Counted from the first letter of the stretch, positions 8,365 through 17,602 are shown. The stretch is DNA of 55,407 nucleotides from Bdellovibrionales bacterium (GCA_020434565.1 JAGRAO010000002.1:1-55407), one strand, 5' to 3'. Numbers and translations: made by a program. Notes: generated by a model not told the origin, from the letters alone.

Positions 8365-8907
8365 TTATAGTGCTTTCTCAAAAATTACCCCTGCAGCAAG
8401 CTCCGCTCTCTGCTCAAAACCGAGCTCCCTATAGTAGTCTCCTAGCCATGGAATTCCCGGATTTATGTCCAACCTCATATAGGTCGCACCTTGTTTTCGA
8501 GAAATCCTCTCGGCCTCTTGCAGTAGGCCTTTTCCAATTCCATTGCCATGAAAATTTGGAAGAACCGCTAACTTCTTGAAGAAACGTGCCGTTGCGTCCG
8601 GGACTTCCCAGTGATCCTCGAAAATCCCCTTAGCATAGGGTGGGGACTCGTGAGCTATTGTGAAGGTGGCGATTAAAGTTCTATCAGCTCCGAAAGCACA
8701 ATACACCTTGCCGTTTGCTACATCCTCCTCACATTTAGGGCCACTTTGGTAAACCTTCCAATGTGTATAGCCTTCGCCTTCCAACCAATCTGCGCAGGAT
8801 TTCATCACGTGTGCAATTGCCGGAATATCAGAATCCCTCGCCAATCTCACGGAGAGCTGCATGTCAGCTGAAATGTTTACGATTTGTTCGTTAGCACTTA
8901 TATCCAT
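8365..8907 (-). CDS. GNAT-family N-acetyltransferase
   Basis: 180-aa GNAT enzyme. Seen: VRLARDSDIPAIAHVMKSCADWL at the N-terminus, a middle strand VYCAFGADRTLIATFTIA, FKKLAVLPNFHGNGIGKGLLQ with the acetyl-CoA-binding motif NFHGNGIGKG, MRLDINPG, and WLGDYYRELGF, the C-terminal element. It differs clearly from the GNAT at 7056-7574. An internal Met at residue 16, just before QLSVRLARDSD, could be the true start (8862). Substrate unknown; often such enzymes act on small amines or antibiotics. Confidence 0.85.
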   Translation of the reverse strand: MDISANEQIVNISADMQLSVRLARDSDIPAIAHVMKSCADWLEGEGYTHWKVYQSGPKCEEDVANGKVYCAFGADRTLIATFTIAHESPPYAKGIFEDHWEVPDATARFFKKLAVLPNFHGNGIGKGLLQEAERISRKQGATYMRLDINPGIPWLGDYYRELGFEQRAELAAGVIFEKAL

Positions 8908-8931
8908 GATTCAAGATGAAAGATAATATAT

Positions 8932-9116
8932 AGATCAATAGATCCTTACCACAAACTCTCCCTCTATTGAATGTTCCAGGAGAAATCCTGGCCAGAGCTA
9001 CCATTACTCAATGACAAACGTGTTTCTCAATTCTGACTCGACTCTCCGTCTATTGTTCTGCCCAGCTTCGTCTATTGATTTGCACGCCGTCTTGTTATTG
9101 CGGATCAATAGACGGG
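8932..9116. repeat. Cluster of five TCTATTG(A) motifs in a 362-bp gene-free region
   Basis: The gap 8908-9269 has no credible gene. It holds five copies of TCTATTG(A): 8934-8941 (minus), 8963-8970 (plus), 9049-9055 (plus, without the final A), 9071-9078 (plus) and 9105-9112 (minus). The last two form a perfect 11-bp inverted repeat, CGTCTATTGAT (9069-9079) and ATCAATAGACG (9104-9114), with a 24-nt spacer. The cluster could be an iteron set, a regulator-binding array or the end of a lost mobile element. Confidence 0.55.
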
Positions 9117-9269
9117 GACGAAAAACTACAGATGGGCGTAGTCCCAAAGATGACTGTCCTGAATTGCTTTACGGTTGACAAATTTCGGAAATGAGCGGTT
9201 TTCATTGCATGTTTTACGAACGCATTCTTGGCTCTAAAGAGTGTTTCAAAAAAAGATCTCTGCTTCTGC

Positions 9270-10340
9270 TCAGCTTCCACCGAACGGAGTTCTCGTCTCA
9301 GGTTGTTTTGCGCCTCTCCTGAGAAGACGTGAGAGCAAAAACGGAGCACGTTCTTCGACTACAGGAGTCAAAGGCAGTGGTGCTTTGAGCGGGGCTAGAG
9401 GAATCTCATCGTCGGGTGCAAGCCTGATAGGCTCACTCTGACGATAGCGCAAGAACTCTTCGAACATTGAGACAGCACTTCGAAAAGCGTCTCTATTGAG
9501 GCAGAGCCCATCACTGAACATATAGTTCCGGTAGCCCAAGTCCCAAAGCGTTTGAAGGTCTTTTAGGTCGCTGAGTGAGACCTCATTTCGAGGCGACTTC
9601 TCTGTTGAAGTCAGTATTCGTGATGCAACGATAGCTGAGGGATCACTTTTGATAATCAACTTTTCAGCTTCGAGCATATCAAGTTTATTTCCTCCGATGT
9701 TCGTATAGAGGTCATCTCTTGCAGCCATGAGACGGATCTTTCCGGCGTACTTTGGATAGACATGACGTACAAAATCGAGCCCCTTTGGAGATTCAATCTT
9801 GCAGATGATTTCCGCTTTCGGATCAAGCGCCAAGAGTTCTTTGATATCGTCTTCCTCTTCGACAAAGGACAGCAGATACCGATGGAGTCCCCGTTTCTTT
9901 GCTGCGGCGACGAATTCTCGATCTCTCTCAGTGAGGAATCCCTCGATAATGAGTGATGGATCTTGGATATTAATTGATTGTCCTGCACCGAGAGCGTACT
10001 TCGGTGCTTCATCAAGTACGAGCTTATTTCCATCAACGACATCTACGATAGTCGCCACCTCATCCCGGAAGATAATGCTGCAAGGGGTGTCGACCGCGAT
10101 GTTATGGTTGAGTGTTACGTGTTCCCAGCCTGGATCAACCCATTTTGTGATCCTGAGCTGTCGAGCTTTCAGATCTATCAACAGAGGTGTTTCTCCTGAT
10201 GTAAACATTGCTGAGTCAAGCATTTCGTCGGGAGATCTCCCAGTATCGACTCCGGTATTGAGTCGAACCTCATCTACTGACGGATGTTCTGCGATCTCTC
10301 TTCCGTGTCGGGCTTGGGGGGGTAGTGTGGCAATCAGCAT
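9270..10340 (-). CDS. Pyruvate-kinase-like TIM-barrel protein
   Basis: 356 aa, homologous to the catalytic core of pyruvate kinase but without its C-terminal regulatory domain. Seen in order: MLIATLPPQARHGREIAEHPSVDEVRLNTG; a small beta insert resembling the B domain (SIIFRDEVATIVDVVDGN, YALGAGQSINIQ); LTERDREFVAAAKKRGLHRYLLSFV, matching the pyruvate kinase segment before the active site; AEIICKIESPKGLDF with the catalytic Lys and metal-ligand Glu kept; RLMAARDDLYTNIG in place of MVARGDLG, metal Asp kept; and a later VASRILTS block. The last 60 residues are proline-rich. It probably binds an enolate or PEP-like substrate with Mg2+, but the reaction is unlikely to be glycolytic. TAGGAGA supports the start. 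It lies 8 bp after the vWA gene. Confidence 0.7.
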   Translation of the reverse strand: MLIATLPPQARHGREIAEHPSVDEVRLNTGVDTGRSPDEMLDSAMFTSGETPLLIDLKARQLRITKWVDPGWEHVTLNHNIAVDTPCSIIFRDEVATIVDVVDGNKLVLDEAPKYALGAGQSINIQDPSLIIEGFLTERDREFVAAAKKRGLHRYLLSFVEEEDDIKELLALDPKAEIICKIESPKGLDFVRHVYPKYAGKIRLMAARDDLYTNIGGNKLDMLEAEKLIIKSDPSAIVASRILTSTEKSPRNEVSLSDLKDLQTLWDLGYRNYMFSDGLCLNRDAFRSAVSMFEEFLRYRQSEPIRLAPDDEIPLAPLKAPLPLTPVVEERAPFLLSRLLRRGAKQPETRTPFGGS

Positions 10341-10348
10341 AACTTCTC

Positions 10349-11329
10349 CTAGAGTCGTTGACCTTTTCCTCGGCCCTTCTTTGTCCCTTGTGATTTTTTC
10401 GATTGCGTATTGGAGGCCTTCGATTTCTTCTTTACCTCTGGAACAATGCCTTTTAGAGCCGCCGTCACGTTCTTAATTCTCGTCTCGGTTTGTCCGCGAT
10501 CTCGCATATCTTGTTGGTACTGCTCAAGTGTTCGCGCGCCACTTGTGATGGCGACTACTCCGAGGATCACATCGACTACTGCTTTTGGTTCTTTGACTCG
10601 GATAAAGTCATCTCCTATGCTTCTTTTCCATTCGCTCTCCACTTGAGCATCGACATCCGAGTCTTTGTACGGAACGTGGATGTGCTTAAATGCATATTTG
10701 TCCCTCACCTGCTCAAATACTTTTTTGGTCGGAATGTCTGATTGCATGTGGCCGCCAAAATTTCTCGAAGCGTTGTCGGCGTCAACATTTGGGTAGGGGG
10801 CCTCATCACCGATAATGAAGAAGAATGGTTTTGATTCCTTTGCTTTCGGATGTGTGAATCGGGCGTTTTTTTCGTAAAAATGCGCAAGCATCTCGTAACT
10901 CTCGCATGCTTGTCCTCCGCCACCTCCTTCGAGATAGAGCTTTTCAATCCAATCATCGATCGTTTTGCCTTCGGCAAAATCACACACTTGAAACGGAGCG
11001 CCATCACAAGTGCAATCACCAACTGCAGCGAAACTGATAGAGAAATCTTTCAGGTATCCCTGCTGTTCAAGTTGTCCCCAAAGCATCGGGAGCTTGTCGT
11101 ACAGCAGCTTGGCGCTGTCTCCCATCGAGCCTGTCACGTCAAGTGCTATGACGATTGCATTCTTCGTTGTGCACTCGAGATGGCGGTTGAGCGGTAACAA
11201 TTTGGGGTCAAGCGCTCGAACATCAGAGGTCTTGAATGCGTGATCTGCGAGAGAACTCGAGTGAAAGCCGCTGCTCGAATAGTTGCTTCCAGAGCTATAG
11301 ACGTCTCTGTCGTACGAAAGTCCTCCCAT
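10349..11329 (-). CDS. vWA-domain protein with intact MIDAS
   Basis: 326 aa when started at the ATG at 11329, preceded by a strong AGAAGGAGA ribosome site; the open frame continues upstream but looks non-coding. A Ser/Tyr/Gly-rich leader is followed by IVIALDVTGSMGDSAK, a DxTxS metal-ion-dependent adhesion site (Asp64, Thr66, Ser68), then DFSISFAAVGDCTCDGAPF, a Gly-rich loop LEGGGGGQACESYE with the MIDAS-completing region, and FFFIIGDEAPYP. The final 40 residues are strongly basic (Lys/Arg/Ser), possibly for nucleic acid or membrane binding. No signal peptide, so cytoplasmic. It is the first gene of the leftward pair and faces the metallopeptidase-vWA gene across a 214-bp spacer, suggesting shared control. 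Confidence 0.85.
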   Translation of the reverse strand: MGGLSYDRDVYSSGSNYSSSGFHSSSLADHAFKTSDVRALDPKLLPLNRHLECTTKNAIVIALDVTGSMGDSAKLLYDKLPMLWGQLEQQGYLKDFSISFAAVGDCTCDGAPFQVCDFAEGKTIDDWIEKLYLEGGGGGQACESYEMLAHFYEKNARFTHPKAKESKPFFFIIGDEAPYPNVDADNASRNFGGHMQSDIPTKKVFEQVRDKYAFKHIHVPYKDSDVDAQVESEWKRSIGDDFIRVKEPKAVVDVILGVVAITSGARTLEQYQQDMRDRGQTETRIKNVTAALKGIVPEVKKKSKASNTQSKKSQGTKKGRGKGQRL

Positions 11330-11543
11330 GATCTTCTCCTTCTGATTTGGAGCGAAAGAAAAACCCTTTTCACTCCGCTTTAGTACTTTGAGCAGTACCA
11401 GGAATCCCTTTTGGCACCAAACAAGTGTGAAAAACGACGAAAGCCGATTTGAGAAGTAGGTGTTTTTGAGAACTGTTTGGTTCCAACAACAATTCGCTGC
11501 AAGTTTTAGAGAACAGAAACCAGTCATCAACGAATGAAAAAAC
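11330..11543. promoter_or_regulatory. Divergent promoter region between the two arms of the vWA/MoxR locus
   Basis: 214 bp between two start codons facing away from each other, so it should hold promoters for both arms. It includes a moderate inverted repeat, GGTTCC/AACAAC-type, near 11480-11495. I see no perfect -10/-35 pair and no strong ribosome site before the rightward ATG. Shared control is inferred from geometry. Confidence 0.4.
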
Positions 11544-13952
11544 ATGAGCGCTGAGATAATTGATTTTCAAGAGAGACGGTTCCTCGAAAGGCAAGCGGAG
11601 AGAGCCAGAAGTGTTTTCTCTCTCTCAGAGGAATCATTTTCATTTGGAAATGGGAGAAGCTCCGAAAATCCAGCCGATCTCATAGAGCCCGGATTTCTGT
11701 TGGAACTGCAAATAGTCGCACAGCAGATAGCTGGTGACTTGGGTCTTGAGGTTACAGTCGGTGAACCAGGACAGGGGAGCTTCTTCTCCTTTGATCCTCC
11801 TCTGATAACCCTCGATCCACTGCAAATTCTTGCAGATCCAGAGCGAGCGAAGTTCGTAGCCGGACATGAAGGAGCCCACCGGAGATTCTCTCCTTCACCA
11901 TACGATGTGTTCGAGTCTCGGGGTGAAGTCGATGAGCTCTATAGCCAGCCTGGCTTTCACGCAACGTTGAATACGATCGAAGACTGCGCGGTCAACGACG
12001 GAATGTCTCGTGAAGTTGTAGGGATGCGGGATTACACGACCCAGAATTATGCCAAGGCCGACCACGAGGGACTCACGATCCGAACACCTGAAATAGAAGC
12101 CATCGTTGACGCAATTGGACGAGAGCCTCTGTTTGCCAGAGCGCTTGCAGAGACAATGCGAGACTGGCACCGATGGCGAAAGGAGGTCGGGTACGATGAA
12201 CCGCTCGATAGGGTCGCTCGAGAAGGAAGGTACGGTGATGGACTTCCTCCATCAGTGGTAAAGGCTCTCCGCAACATGAAAACCGCTTGCCGCAAAGCGA
12301 TCGCGTGTATGCCAAAGACGGGAGAGAGAAATAGGGACACGATCCATGCTCTTGGTCGAAGGCGGATCGAGCAAGTGCGGCAGACCGTCTATCCAACGAT
12401 CAGGCGGCTCGTCACAGAAGATATCTCTCTTGAAGCGCTTCGTCAGGCTCTCCAGGAACGAAGCGCTCCGGGAGATTCAAATGGTAAACCTGGAACTTCA
12501 GCGCTTGACGGAAAGCTCTCACAACGCACTCAAGATGAAATAGAGAAAGCACGAAGTGAATTTCTCGCCGATCGGGCTCAGGCAAAATCAAAGAGCGCAC
12601 TGGAGTTGATCGATAGACTCCAGCAGGAAAAGGCTCTTCAAGAAGAGATAGAGGAGCAACAGCAGGCTGGTGGCGGGAGTGGAGCTTTTGATCATGAGCT
12701 TCGAGCGCAAAAAGCTGCTTCGTGTGCAAGAACAACTGAGTTTAAAAGTCAACTGGAACAGATCAGTGAGGGGCTTTCAGAGCGTGTCGAGCAAGGAGAG
12801 ACACCCTCTGAGGAAGAGCTTGCCGAGCAACTGAAGAATGAATTGGAAAACAATCTTCAAGAGCGGGGAGAGAGCCCCCTCCCGGTAGACAAACTTTCCA
12901 AAGCGGCACTTAAAGAGATTGAGGCTGCATTTGATTCTCTCGACGAAGCGCTAAAGGCAGAGTTCACGAAGCAAGCCGAGGAACAACTTGCGGAATTTGA
13001 GCACGAAATAGTTGAAGCGCTCCGTTCCAAACTTGACCCAGACCCTGTCCCGACTCTTCACGAGAATCTCGAAGACGAACGGAAAGCTCAAGAGCGGGCA
13101 GAAGAGTTTGCTCAGCGATGCGGGGCGATGGCGAACCTTCAAAGGCGACTTGAAAAGGACCGACGATCCTCTCTCGACGCCTTCGAGAGGGCTTTTGAAA
13201 GAGTTGCGAGCGCTGTCGTAGAGGCCACGAATCGTCTCCAGCGAGTGCTCATTCCCCAATCCTTTTTTACGTGGAAGAGAGATCAACTCTCGGGCGCGCG
13301 ACTTAATCTCCAGAGAGCTCTTCAGGCAGAAGCTGATCCTCGCTATCTCACGAAGCTCTTTGAGCAGCGCCTGAAGCCAACGAGACGCACGCATGCGTTT
13401 GAAGTTCTCGTTGATACCTCTGGCTCGATGAAAGGGGAAAAGATCAAAAGCACATTTGACGGTGTTGTTTTCGTTGCCGGGCTGCTTGAGAACCTGGGAG
13501 TACCTTTTGAAATACATGAGTTTAATGACACTCGAACGTGCCGTAAAAATTGGGACGACAGTGTCAAAGAGGTGTCAACTCGAAGGAGTCTCTCAACGAT
13601 AGTCTCTGCGAGTGATAACGGAACCCAGGATGCTCCGGCGGTATCGCATGTCTTTTCACAGCTTCAAGCTCGAGATGCAAACTTCAAGTTCATTTTTGTT
13701 CTCACCGATGCTCAATCAGGTGTTGGCACTGATCTTCAAAGGGTTGTGAAAAAAATCCAGAAGAGTGGAGAAGCTATTCTCATTCATTTTGGAATTGGTA
13801 ACGGGACATCGGATTCAAACGGATACTACGAGCACACGCACGGTGACCTATCGCCCGAAAAATTTTTTTCAAAACTGTGTGAGGTTGTTGAGGAGGCAAT
13901 ATTGACTCCTGAAAAGTACCTTTCAGAGAACAAATCAGTGACGAAGAAGTAA
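11544..13952 (+). CDS. HExxH metallopeptidase-like domain fused to a CobT-type vWA domain
   Basis: 802 aa in three parts. Residues about 40-280: LGLEVTVGEPG, then FVAGHEGAHRRFSP with a zinc-peptidase HExxH motif (His108, Glu109, His112) and a possible third ligand Glu146 in TLNTIEDCAVNDGM. Residues about 290-590: acidic, Glu/Gln-rich coiled coil. Residues about 600-802: a vWA domain of the CobT/NorD kind with EVLVDTSGSMKGEKI (MIDAS Asp624, Ser626, Ser628) and FIFVLTDAQSGVGTD. CobT-like vWA proteins partner MoxR-family AAA+ ATPases, here encoded 15 bp downstream. The peptidase-like part is the unusual element; catalysis is inferred from the motif alone. First gene of the rightward operon. Confidence 0.75.
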   Translation: MSAEIIDFQERRFLERQAERARSVFSLSEESFSFGNGRSSENPADLIEPGFLLELQIVAQQIAGDLGLEVTVGEPGQGSFFSFDPPLITLDPLQILADPERAKFVAGHEGAHRRFSPSPYDVFESRGEVDELYSQPGFHATLNTIEDCAVNDGMSREVVGMRDYTTQNYAKADHEGLTIRTPEIEAIVDAIGREPLFARALAETMRDWHRWRKEVGYDEPLDRVAREGRYGDGLPPSVVKALRNMKTACRKAIACMPKTGERNRDTIHALGRRRIEQVRQTVYPTIRRLVTEDISLEALRQALQERSAPGDSNGKPGTSALDGKLSQRTQDEIEKARSEFLADRAQAKSKSALELIDRLQQEKALQEEIEEQQQAGGGSGAFDHELRAQKAASCARTTEFKSQLEQISEGLSERVEQGETPSEEELAEQLKNELENNLQERGESPLPVDKLSKAALKEIEAAFDSLDEALKAEFTKQAEEQLAEFEHEIVEALRSKLDPDPVPTLHENLEDERKAQERAEEFAQRCGAMANLQRRLEKDRRSSLDAFERAFERVASAVVEATNRLQRVLIPQSFFTWKRDQLSGARLNLQRALQAEADPRYLTKLFEQRLKPTRRTHAFEVLVDTSGSMKGEKIKSTFDGVVFVAGLLENLGVPFEIHEFNDTRTCRKNWDDSVKEVSTRRSLSTIVSASDNGTQDAPAVSHVFSQLQARDANFKFIFVLTDAQSGVGTDLQRVVKKIQKSGEAILIHFGIGNGTSDSNGYYEHTHGDLSPEKFFSKLCEVVEEAILTPEKYLSENKSVTKK

Positions 13953-13967
13953 AGAGTAGGAGGAAGT

Positions 13968-15851
13968 ATGGAAAACCAACCGATCGCGTCAACGAAGCCT
14001 GTGCAAGATCAACTTCCGAGTCTCTCAACCAACCTTCCTGATCTCGCTGTTCACGGGTTTTCCTCCAATCTGCGAAAAGCTGCAAAACTGCAACGAGATC
14101 TTCTTGCTCGTGGTCCCGATGGACATTTTCTCGGAGGTATTGTTCACGAGCAGGTTCGAGGAGCAAAGGGAAAAATCGTTGGAAATGTGGTTCACATAGC
14201 GAATCCATTTCAGGGTGAACCACTTGATATTGTCACCCTTCCGACTCGATGTACGAGAGAAGAAATTGAGCAGATCCGCAGCAAAATTATCCCGATGCGC
14301 GAGACCTATGAAATCCTCGTATCACTCGCAAAGGCTTACGAACAACGCCACCCGATTCTCATTGAGGGAGATACGTCGATCGGGAAAACCTTTGTCGTGA
14401 ATCGGTTCATGGAAATTCTCTATGGAAAAGGAGCCCGTCCAATTGACTTCTATTGCTCCGGCCAGACCGATGTGTCAGAGCTCCTCGGAAAGTGGGCTCC
14501 CCGTTCATCCGGTTTGAGTGAAAGTGACAAAAAACTTTTGGATGAATTCCTCAACTCGACATACGGCAAGAATAAGCTGCAGCGAATTGATCAAGAGGTC
14601 GGTGAAGCAAAAGATCTTTCAAGTGAGGCACAGCAGGCACTCTTAAAATCGAAGCTCTCGGCCCTCATGAGTGAAATTGGCCTCAATAGCTCAGTTCAAT
14701 GGGAATTCTCATACGGAGCTGTTCCGAAAGCGATGATGTGTTCAGTGCAAGAAGATGGCTCTCCCGCGTTGTTAGGGACAAAGGGATCGGGAACGATTCT
14801 CAAAGTCGACGAGGTGGGGCTCGCTGAACCTGCGGTAGTCATGGCGCTCTTAAGAATCCGGGGTGAAGCTGGAAAACTCGCTGAGTCACTCCAGCTGTGG
14901 GAGGCCGGAGGCGAAGTCATTGATGCTGGCCCAGATTTCTTTGTCGTGTATACGACCAATCCAAGCGACAAAGACTATATTGAGCGAAAGGAGATCGATC
15001 CGGCTCTCGCTCGATCTGTCATTTGGCTCAGAAAAGGTTCGCTCTCAGACGAGTCGCTCTCGGTGGCTGCACAGAAGTACATGTCATTTTCGGTTGGAAA
15101 CGACCCCGGTCACAGGCCGCTCCGCACTGCGATAGATCTTCGGGAAGAAGAGGAGATCACAACAGAGATAGCAGAGATCGCTGCAGTCGTGCATAGACGA
15201 TACCTTGAGCTCATGAAAAATGGCGAAGCCGGGAGAAGGCAAAAGCTCCCCGGCTCACTTGACCACTTGGCCCGTCTTGCGAGTTATATGATCAGCAGTC
15301 AGGTTCAAGACACTTCTACCGGACAAGTCGATCTCTCAGTCACCCTTCAGCGTGGAGTGGAGTTTGTCTATCTCTCAGGTCTTGTGGATCCAAAGATAGG
15401 AGAAACAATCCGCAAAGAGGTCACAATGCTTCTTTCAGATAAAGGCATTGGGCTCAAAAACTTTCGCGGTCAGGATATGCTGCGAAAAGACATTCTCTCT
15501 CTTCTTGGTGAAGAGGCGATCAAACGCAAAAAAGCATCTCCTGCCAAGCGCTCACCACAGAGCATCCTCTCTGATCATGAGCGACAGATGTGTGTCGATA
15601 TCCAAGAGAGTATCCAGGCTCAAATTGCGATCCCTACTCTTTCCCTCGAAAACTCCCTTCTTCCTCAGATAGGAGATGCGCTCGAGATAATTACAACCCG
15701 TGAACTTCAAGAGGAGCTCCTCGACGAGATCGGTAGCTCGGCGAAGCCTGATTCAAGGACTACTGAAGAGTGGGAGAGGTTTGTAGGAGCGCTCGACGAG
15801 CTCAAGTGTCGCATCAACGGCACCAGTGAAGAAGTGGATCTCGTTGCGTAG
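13968..15851 (+). CDS. MoxR/CobS-like AAA+ ATPase
   Basis: 627-aa ATPase of the AAA_5 (dynein-related/MoxR) type. Seen: ILIEGDTSIGKTFVVNRFME with Walker A G134-T141; TILKVDEVGLAEPAVVMALL with Walker B Asp281-Glu282; FFVVYTTNPSDKDYIE as sensor 1; IDPALARSVIWLRKG with a probable arginine finger. About 130 residues precede the P-loop, and a helical insert (residues about 180-235) separates Walker A from Walker B. The C-terminal 250 residues are helical lid and tail. GGAGG stands 7 bases ahead of the ATG. Known for the family: MoxR ATPases act with vWA proteins to remodel or metallate targets. Gene order here (vWA 15 bp before, pseudokinase 17 bp after) argues for a single complex. Confidence 0.85.
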   Translation: MENQPIASTKPVQDQLPSLSTNLPDLAVHGFSSNLRKAAKLQRDLLARGPDGHFLGGIVHEQVRGAKGKIVGNVVHIANPFQGEPLDIVTLPTRCTREEIEQIRSKIIPMRETYEILVSLAKAYEQRHPILIEGDTSIGKTFVVNRFMEILYGKGARPIDFYCSGQTDVSELLGKWAPRSSGLSESDKKLLDEFLNSTYGKNKLQRIDQEVGEAKDLSSEAQQALLKSKLSALMSEIGLNSSVQWEFSYGAVPKAMMCSVQEDGSPALLGTKGSGTILKVDEVGLAEPAVVMALLRIRGEAGKLAESLQLWEAGGEVIDAGPDFFVVYTTNPSDKDYIERKEIDPALARSVIWLRKGSLSDESLSVAAQKYMSFSVGNDPGHRPLRTAIDLREEEEITTEIAEIAAVVHRRYLELMKNGEAGRRQKLPGSLDHLARLASYMISSQVQDTSTGQVDLSVTLQRGVEFVYLSGLVDPKIGETIRKEVTMLLSDKGIGLKNFRGQDMLRKDILSLLGEEAIKRKKASPAKRSPQSILSDHERQMCVDIQESIQAQIAIPTLSLENSLLPQIGDALEIITTRELQEELLDEIGSSAKPDSRTTEEWERFVGALDELKCRINGTSEEVDLVA

Positions 15852-15868
15852 TTGAAGTGGAGGAACTC

Positions 15869-17062
15869 ATGATGACGACGGATCAACAAAGAGAACCGGG
15901 TCCTGAACCTTCAGATTTTGCTCTGCGAGATATACAGATTCTCCGCGATCTCGTTCTCTCGGCGACAACCTCCGAAATGCTTTTCGGAGAGCTCGAGGGA
16001 GCGGACGCTGAAAAGCTCGCTGCACTCAACTCCAAGTATTTTGTTCTGGCGAAAAGGTGCAAAGAGGCGACAAAGTCGCCTGATCCAAAAGCAGTAGAGT
16101 TAGGTCAAGATACCTTTGAAGCACTCTCGGAAATCTATCGGGCGGCCCAAGAAAGTATTCGAAGTGGCTCGTATGGCCAAGGCGCGAAATGGAAAGTCAC
16201 GTCGGGTTCTCAATCGCTCGGTACTATCGCTGGAGCTCTTCATACGTATTCTCTCGTTGAGTTGATAGCAGACGGAGATGTCGCGCTTGTTTATCGAGCA
16301 GAATACCAAAACGAGAAGGGAGAAGTCGCCAACGCGTGTATTAAAGTAGCGAAAGACTGCGTTGATAACCCACTTGTCGAGAATGAACAGGAGATTCTCG
16401 CCACGTTGAATCATATCTCTCTGCCAAAGTTTCTTGAAGGATTTGAACTTCCCGATGGGCGATCAGTTTCGGTGACCGAGTTTGCGAAGGGGCTCACTTT
16501 TCACGATCTCCGAGAGAGCAATCTGCACGGCGACGGGCTTCAGGAGCCCAACTATCACATCGGATGGGTGCTTGAGCGAACTCTCGCTGTTCTCGGCTAT
16601 CTCCATTCTCAGGGGATCGTTCACGGGAGCGTCGAGCCGGCTCACCTCATCGTTCAACCTGATACGCACAATGTCGTCCTTGTTGATTTTTGCTGGGCTA
16701 CTCGCGATCCCAAAGAGGGAGACCACGTACAGATTGCTCAGGAGTACTATTCCCCTCCTGAAGTGTACGAAAAAGAGACACCCCATCCCGCGATCGATAT
16801 TTACGGCCTCGGAAAATCTGCTGTCTATCTGCTTGGAGGGGATCCGGAGTACGTCCAAATGCCTGACACTCTTGATCTTCTGTACGTTCAATTCCTTGAG
16901 CGAATGACAGCCGAAGATCCTCAGCTCCGCTCGCACGATGCTTTTCAGCTCGCCCATCACTTACTCGTTATTCGCGCTGAAGTATGCGGGGCAAAGAGGC
17001 CCTTTCTCGCTCTCGTAACAGACAGAGGGGTCGAAGAACAGAATTTAGGAAAACCGGAATGA
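15869..17062 (+). CDS. Pseudokinase with protein-kinase fold
   Basis: 397 aa from the ATG at 15869, chosen because GGAGG lies 5 bases before it. Residues about 130-390 follow the protein kinase pattern: a degenerate glycine loop (LIADGDVALVYRAEY), NACIKVAKDC with the ATP-site Lys159, an alpha-C-like NEQEILATLNHISLPKFLE, VTEFAKGLTFHDL at the hinge, and AVLGYLHSQGIVHGSVEPAHL where HRDxKxxN has become HGSxExxH (His252-His259). DFG reads DFC (Asp273-Cys275), and YYSPPEVY replaces the APE region. Loss of the catalytic Asp and Asn means phosphotransfer is unlikely; it may bind nucleotide and act as a switch. The N-terminal 125 residues are helical and unassigned. Confidence 0.75.
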   Translation: MMTTDQQREPGPEPSDFALRDIQILRDLVLSATTSEMLFGELEGADAEKLAALNSKYFVLAKRCKEATKSPDPKAVELGQDTFEALSEIYRAAQESIRSGSYGQGAKWKVTSGSQSLGTIAGALHTYSLVELIADGDVALVYRAEYQNEKGEVANACIKVAKDCVDNPLVENEQEILATLNHISLPKFLEGFELPDGRSVSVTEFAKGLTFHDLRESNLHGDGLQEPNYHIGWVLERTLAVLGYLHSQGIVHGSVEPAHLIVQPDTHNVVLVDFCWATRDPKEGDHVQIAQEYYSPPEVYEKETPHPAIDIYGLGKSAVYLLGGDPEYVQMPDTLDLLYVQFLERMTAEDPQLRSHDAFQLAHHLLVIRAEVCGAKRPFLALVTDRGVEEQNLGKPE

Positions 17063-17083
17063 GAAGAATAGGAGAATGTACAT

Positions 17084-17602
17084 ATGATGATGCACACACC
17101 TAAAGAAAATGGCGAAACAATGGCTTCTGTGGAAGGTCCTGACCCAGTTCCATGGCCGGGCGCGCGCTATGAACTCATAGCCGACACACAGGGATTCGTC
17201 GAACCAGAACGTGCTGCTCAAATTGTTACTGAGAGGCTCGGAACTGCTTCGTCGTGGACCGTTGATCGACCAGAACGTTCAAATGTTGAAAATATTTTCT
17301 CATTGGAGTGTGACGGGTCACCACTTGAGATTCGTGCGAGACTTGCAGGTATGGGAGTTCACGCAGAAGCGGAGAGAATTGAATATGTTCTTGAGTGCAA
17401 TTTCCTTTTGGGGAAGCAAAATGACGGTTCCTATCAAACCAGAGAAGTTGCGAGAGGCAGTATAGACGATGTGGCAGACGCGGTGGCATCTTTACACCCT
17501 CTTCTTAAGTCGAGCTTTGATACCTACTGCAAATTTGAAACAAACCGACCGATAGTCTCGTCGATTGAAGAGATCGAAAGAGTACTTCGCACGATCCGCT
17601 AG
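17084..17602 (+). CDS. Hypothetical protein of the vWA/MoxR operon
   Basis: 172 aa, not recognised. The sequence alternates strands and helices (RYELIADTQGFVEPERAAQIVTERL, FSLECDGSPLEIRARLAG, ERIEYVLECNFLL), suggesting a small alpha/beta fold. No signal peptide or membrane segment. TAGGAGA stands about 7 bases before the ATG. It begins 21 bp after the pseudokinase gene and is followed by two hairpins, so it is probably the last gene of the first transcription unit. Its placement suggests an accessory subunit of the ATPase complex. Confidence 0.7.
   Translation: MMMHTPKENGETMASVEGPDPVPWPGARYELIADTQGFVEPERAAQIVTERLGTASSWTVDRPERSNVENIFSLECDGSPLEIRARLAGMGVHAEAERIEYVLECNFLLGKQNDGSYQTREVARGSIDDVADAVASLHPLLKSSFDTYCKFETNRPIVSSIEEIERVLRTIR

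Noticed and set aside
11330-11545. 72-residue N-terminal extension of the leftward vWA gene
   Set aside because: Low-quality sequence running into the opposite gene, while ATG at 11329 has a strong AGAAGGAGA site.
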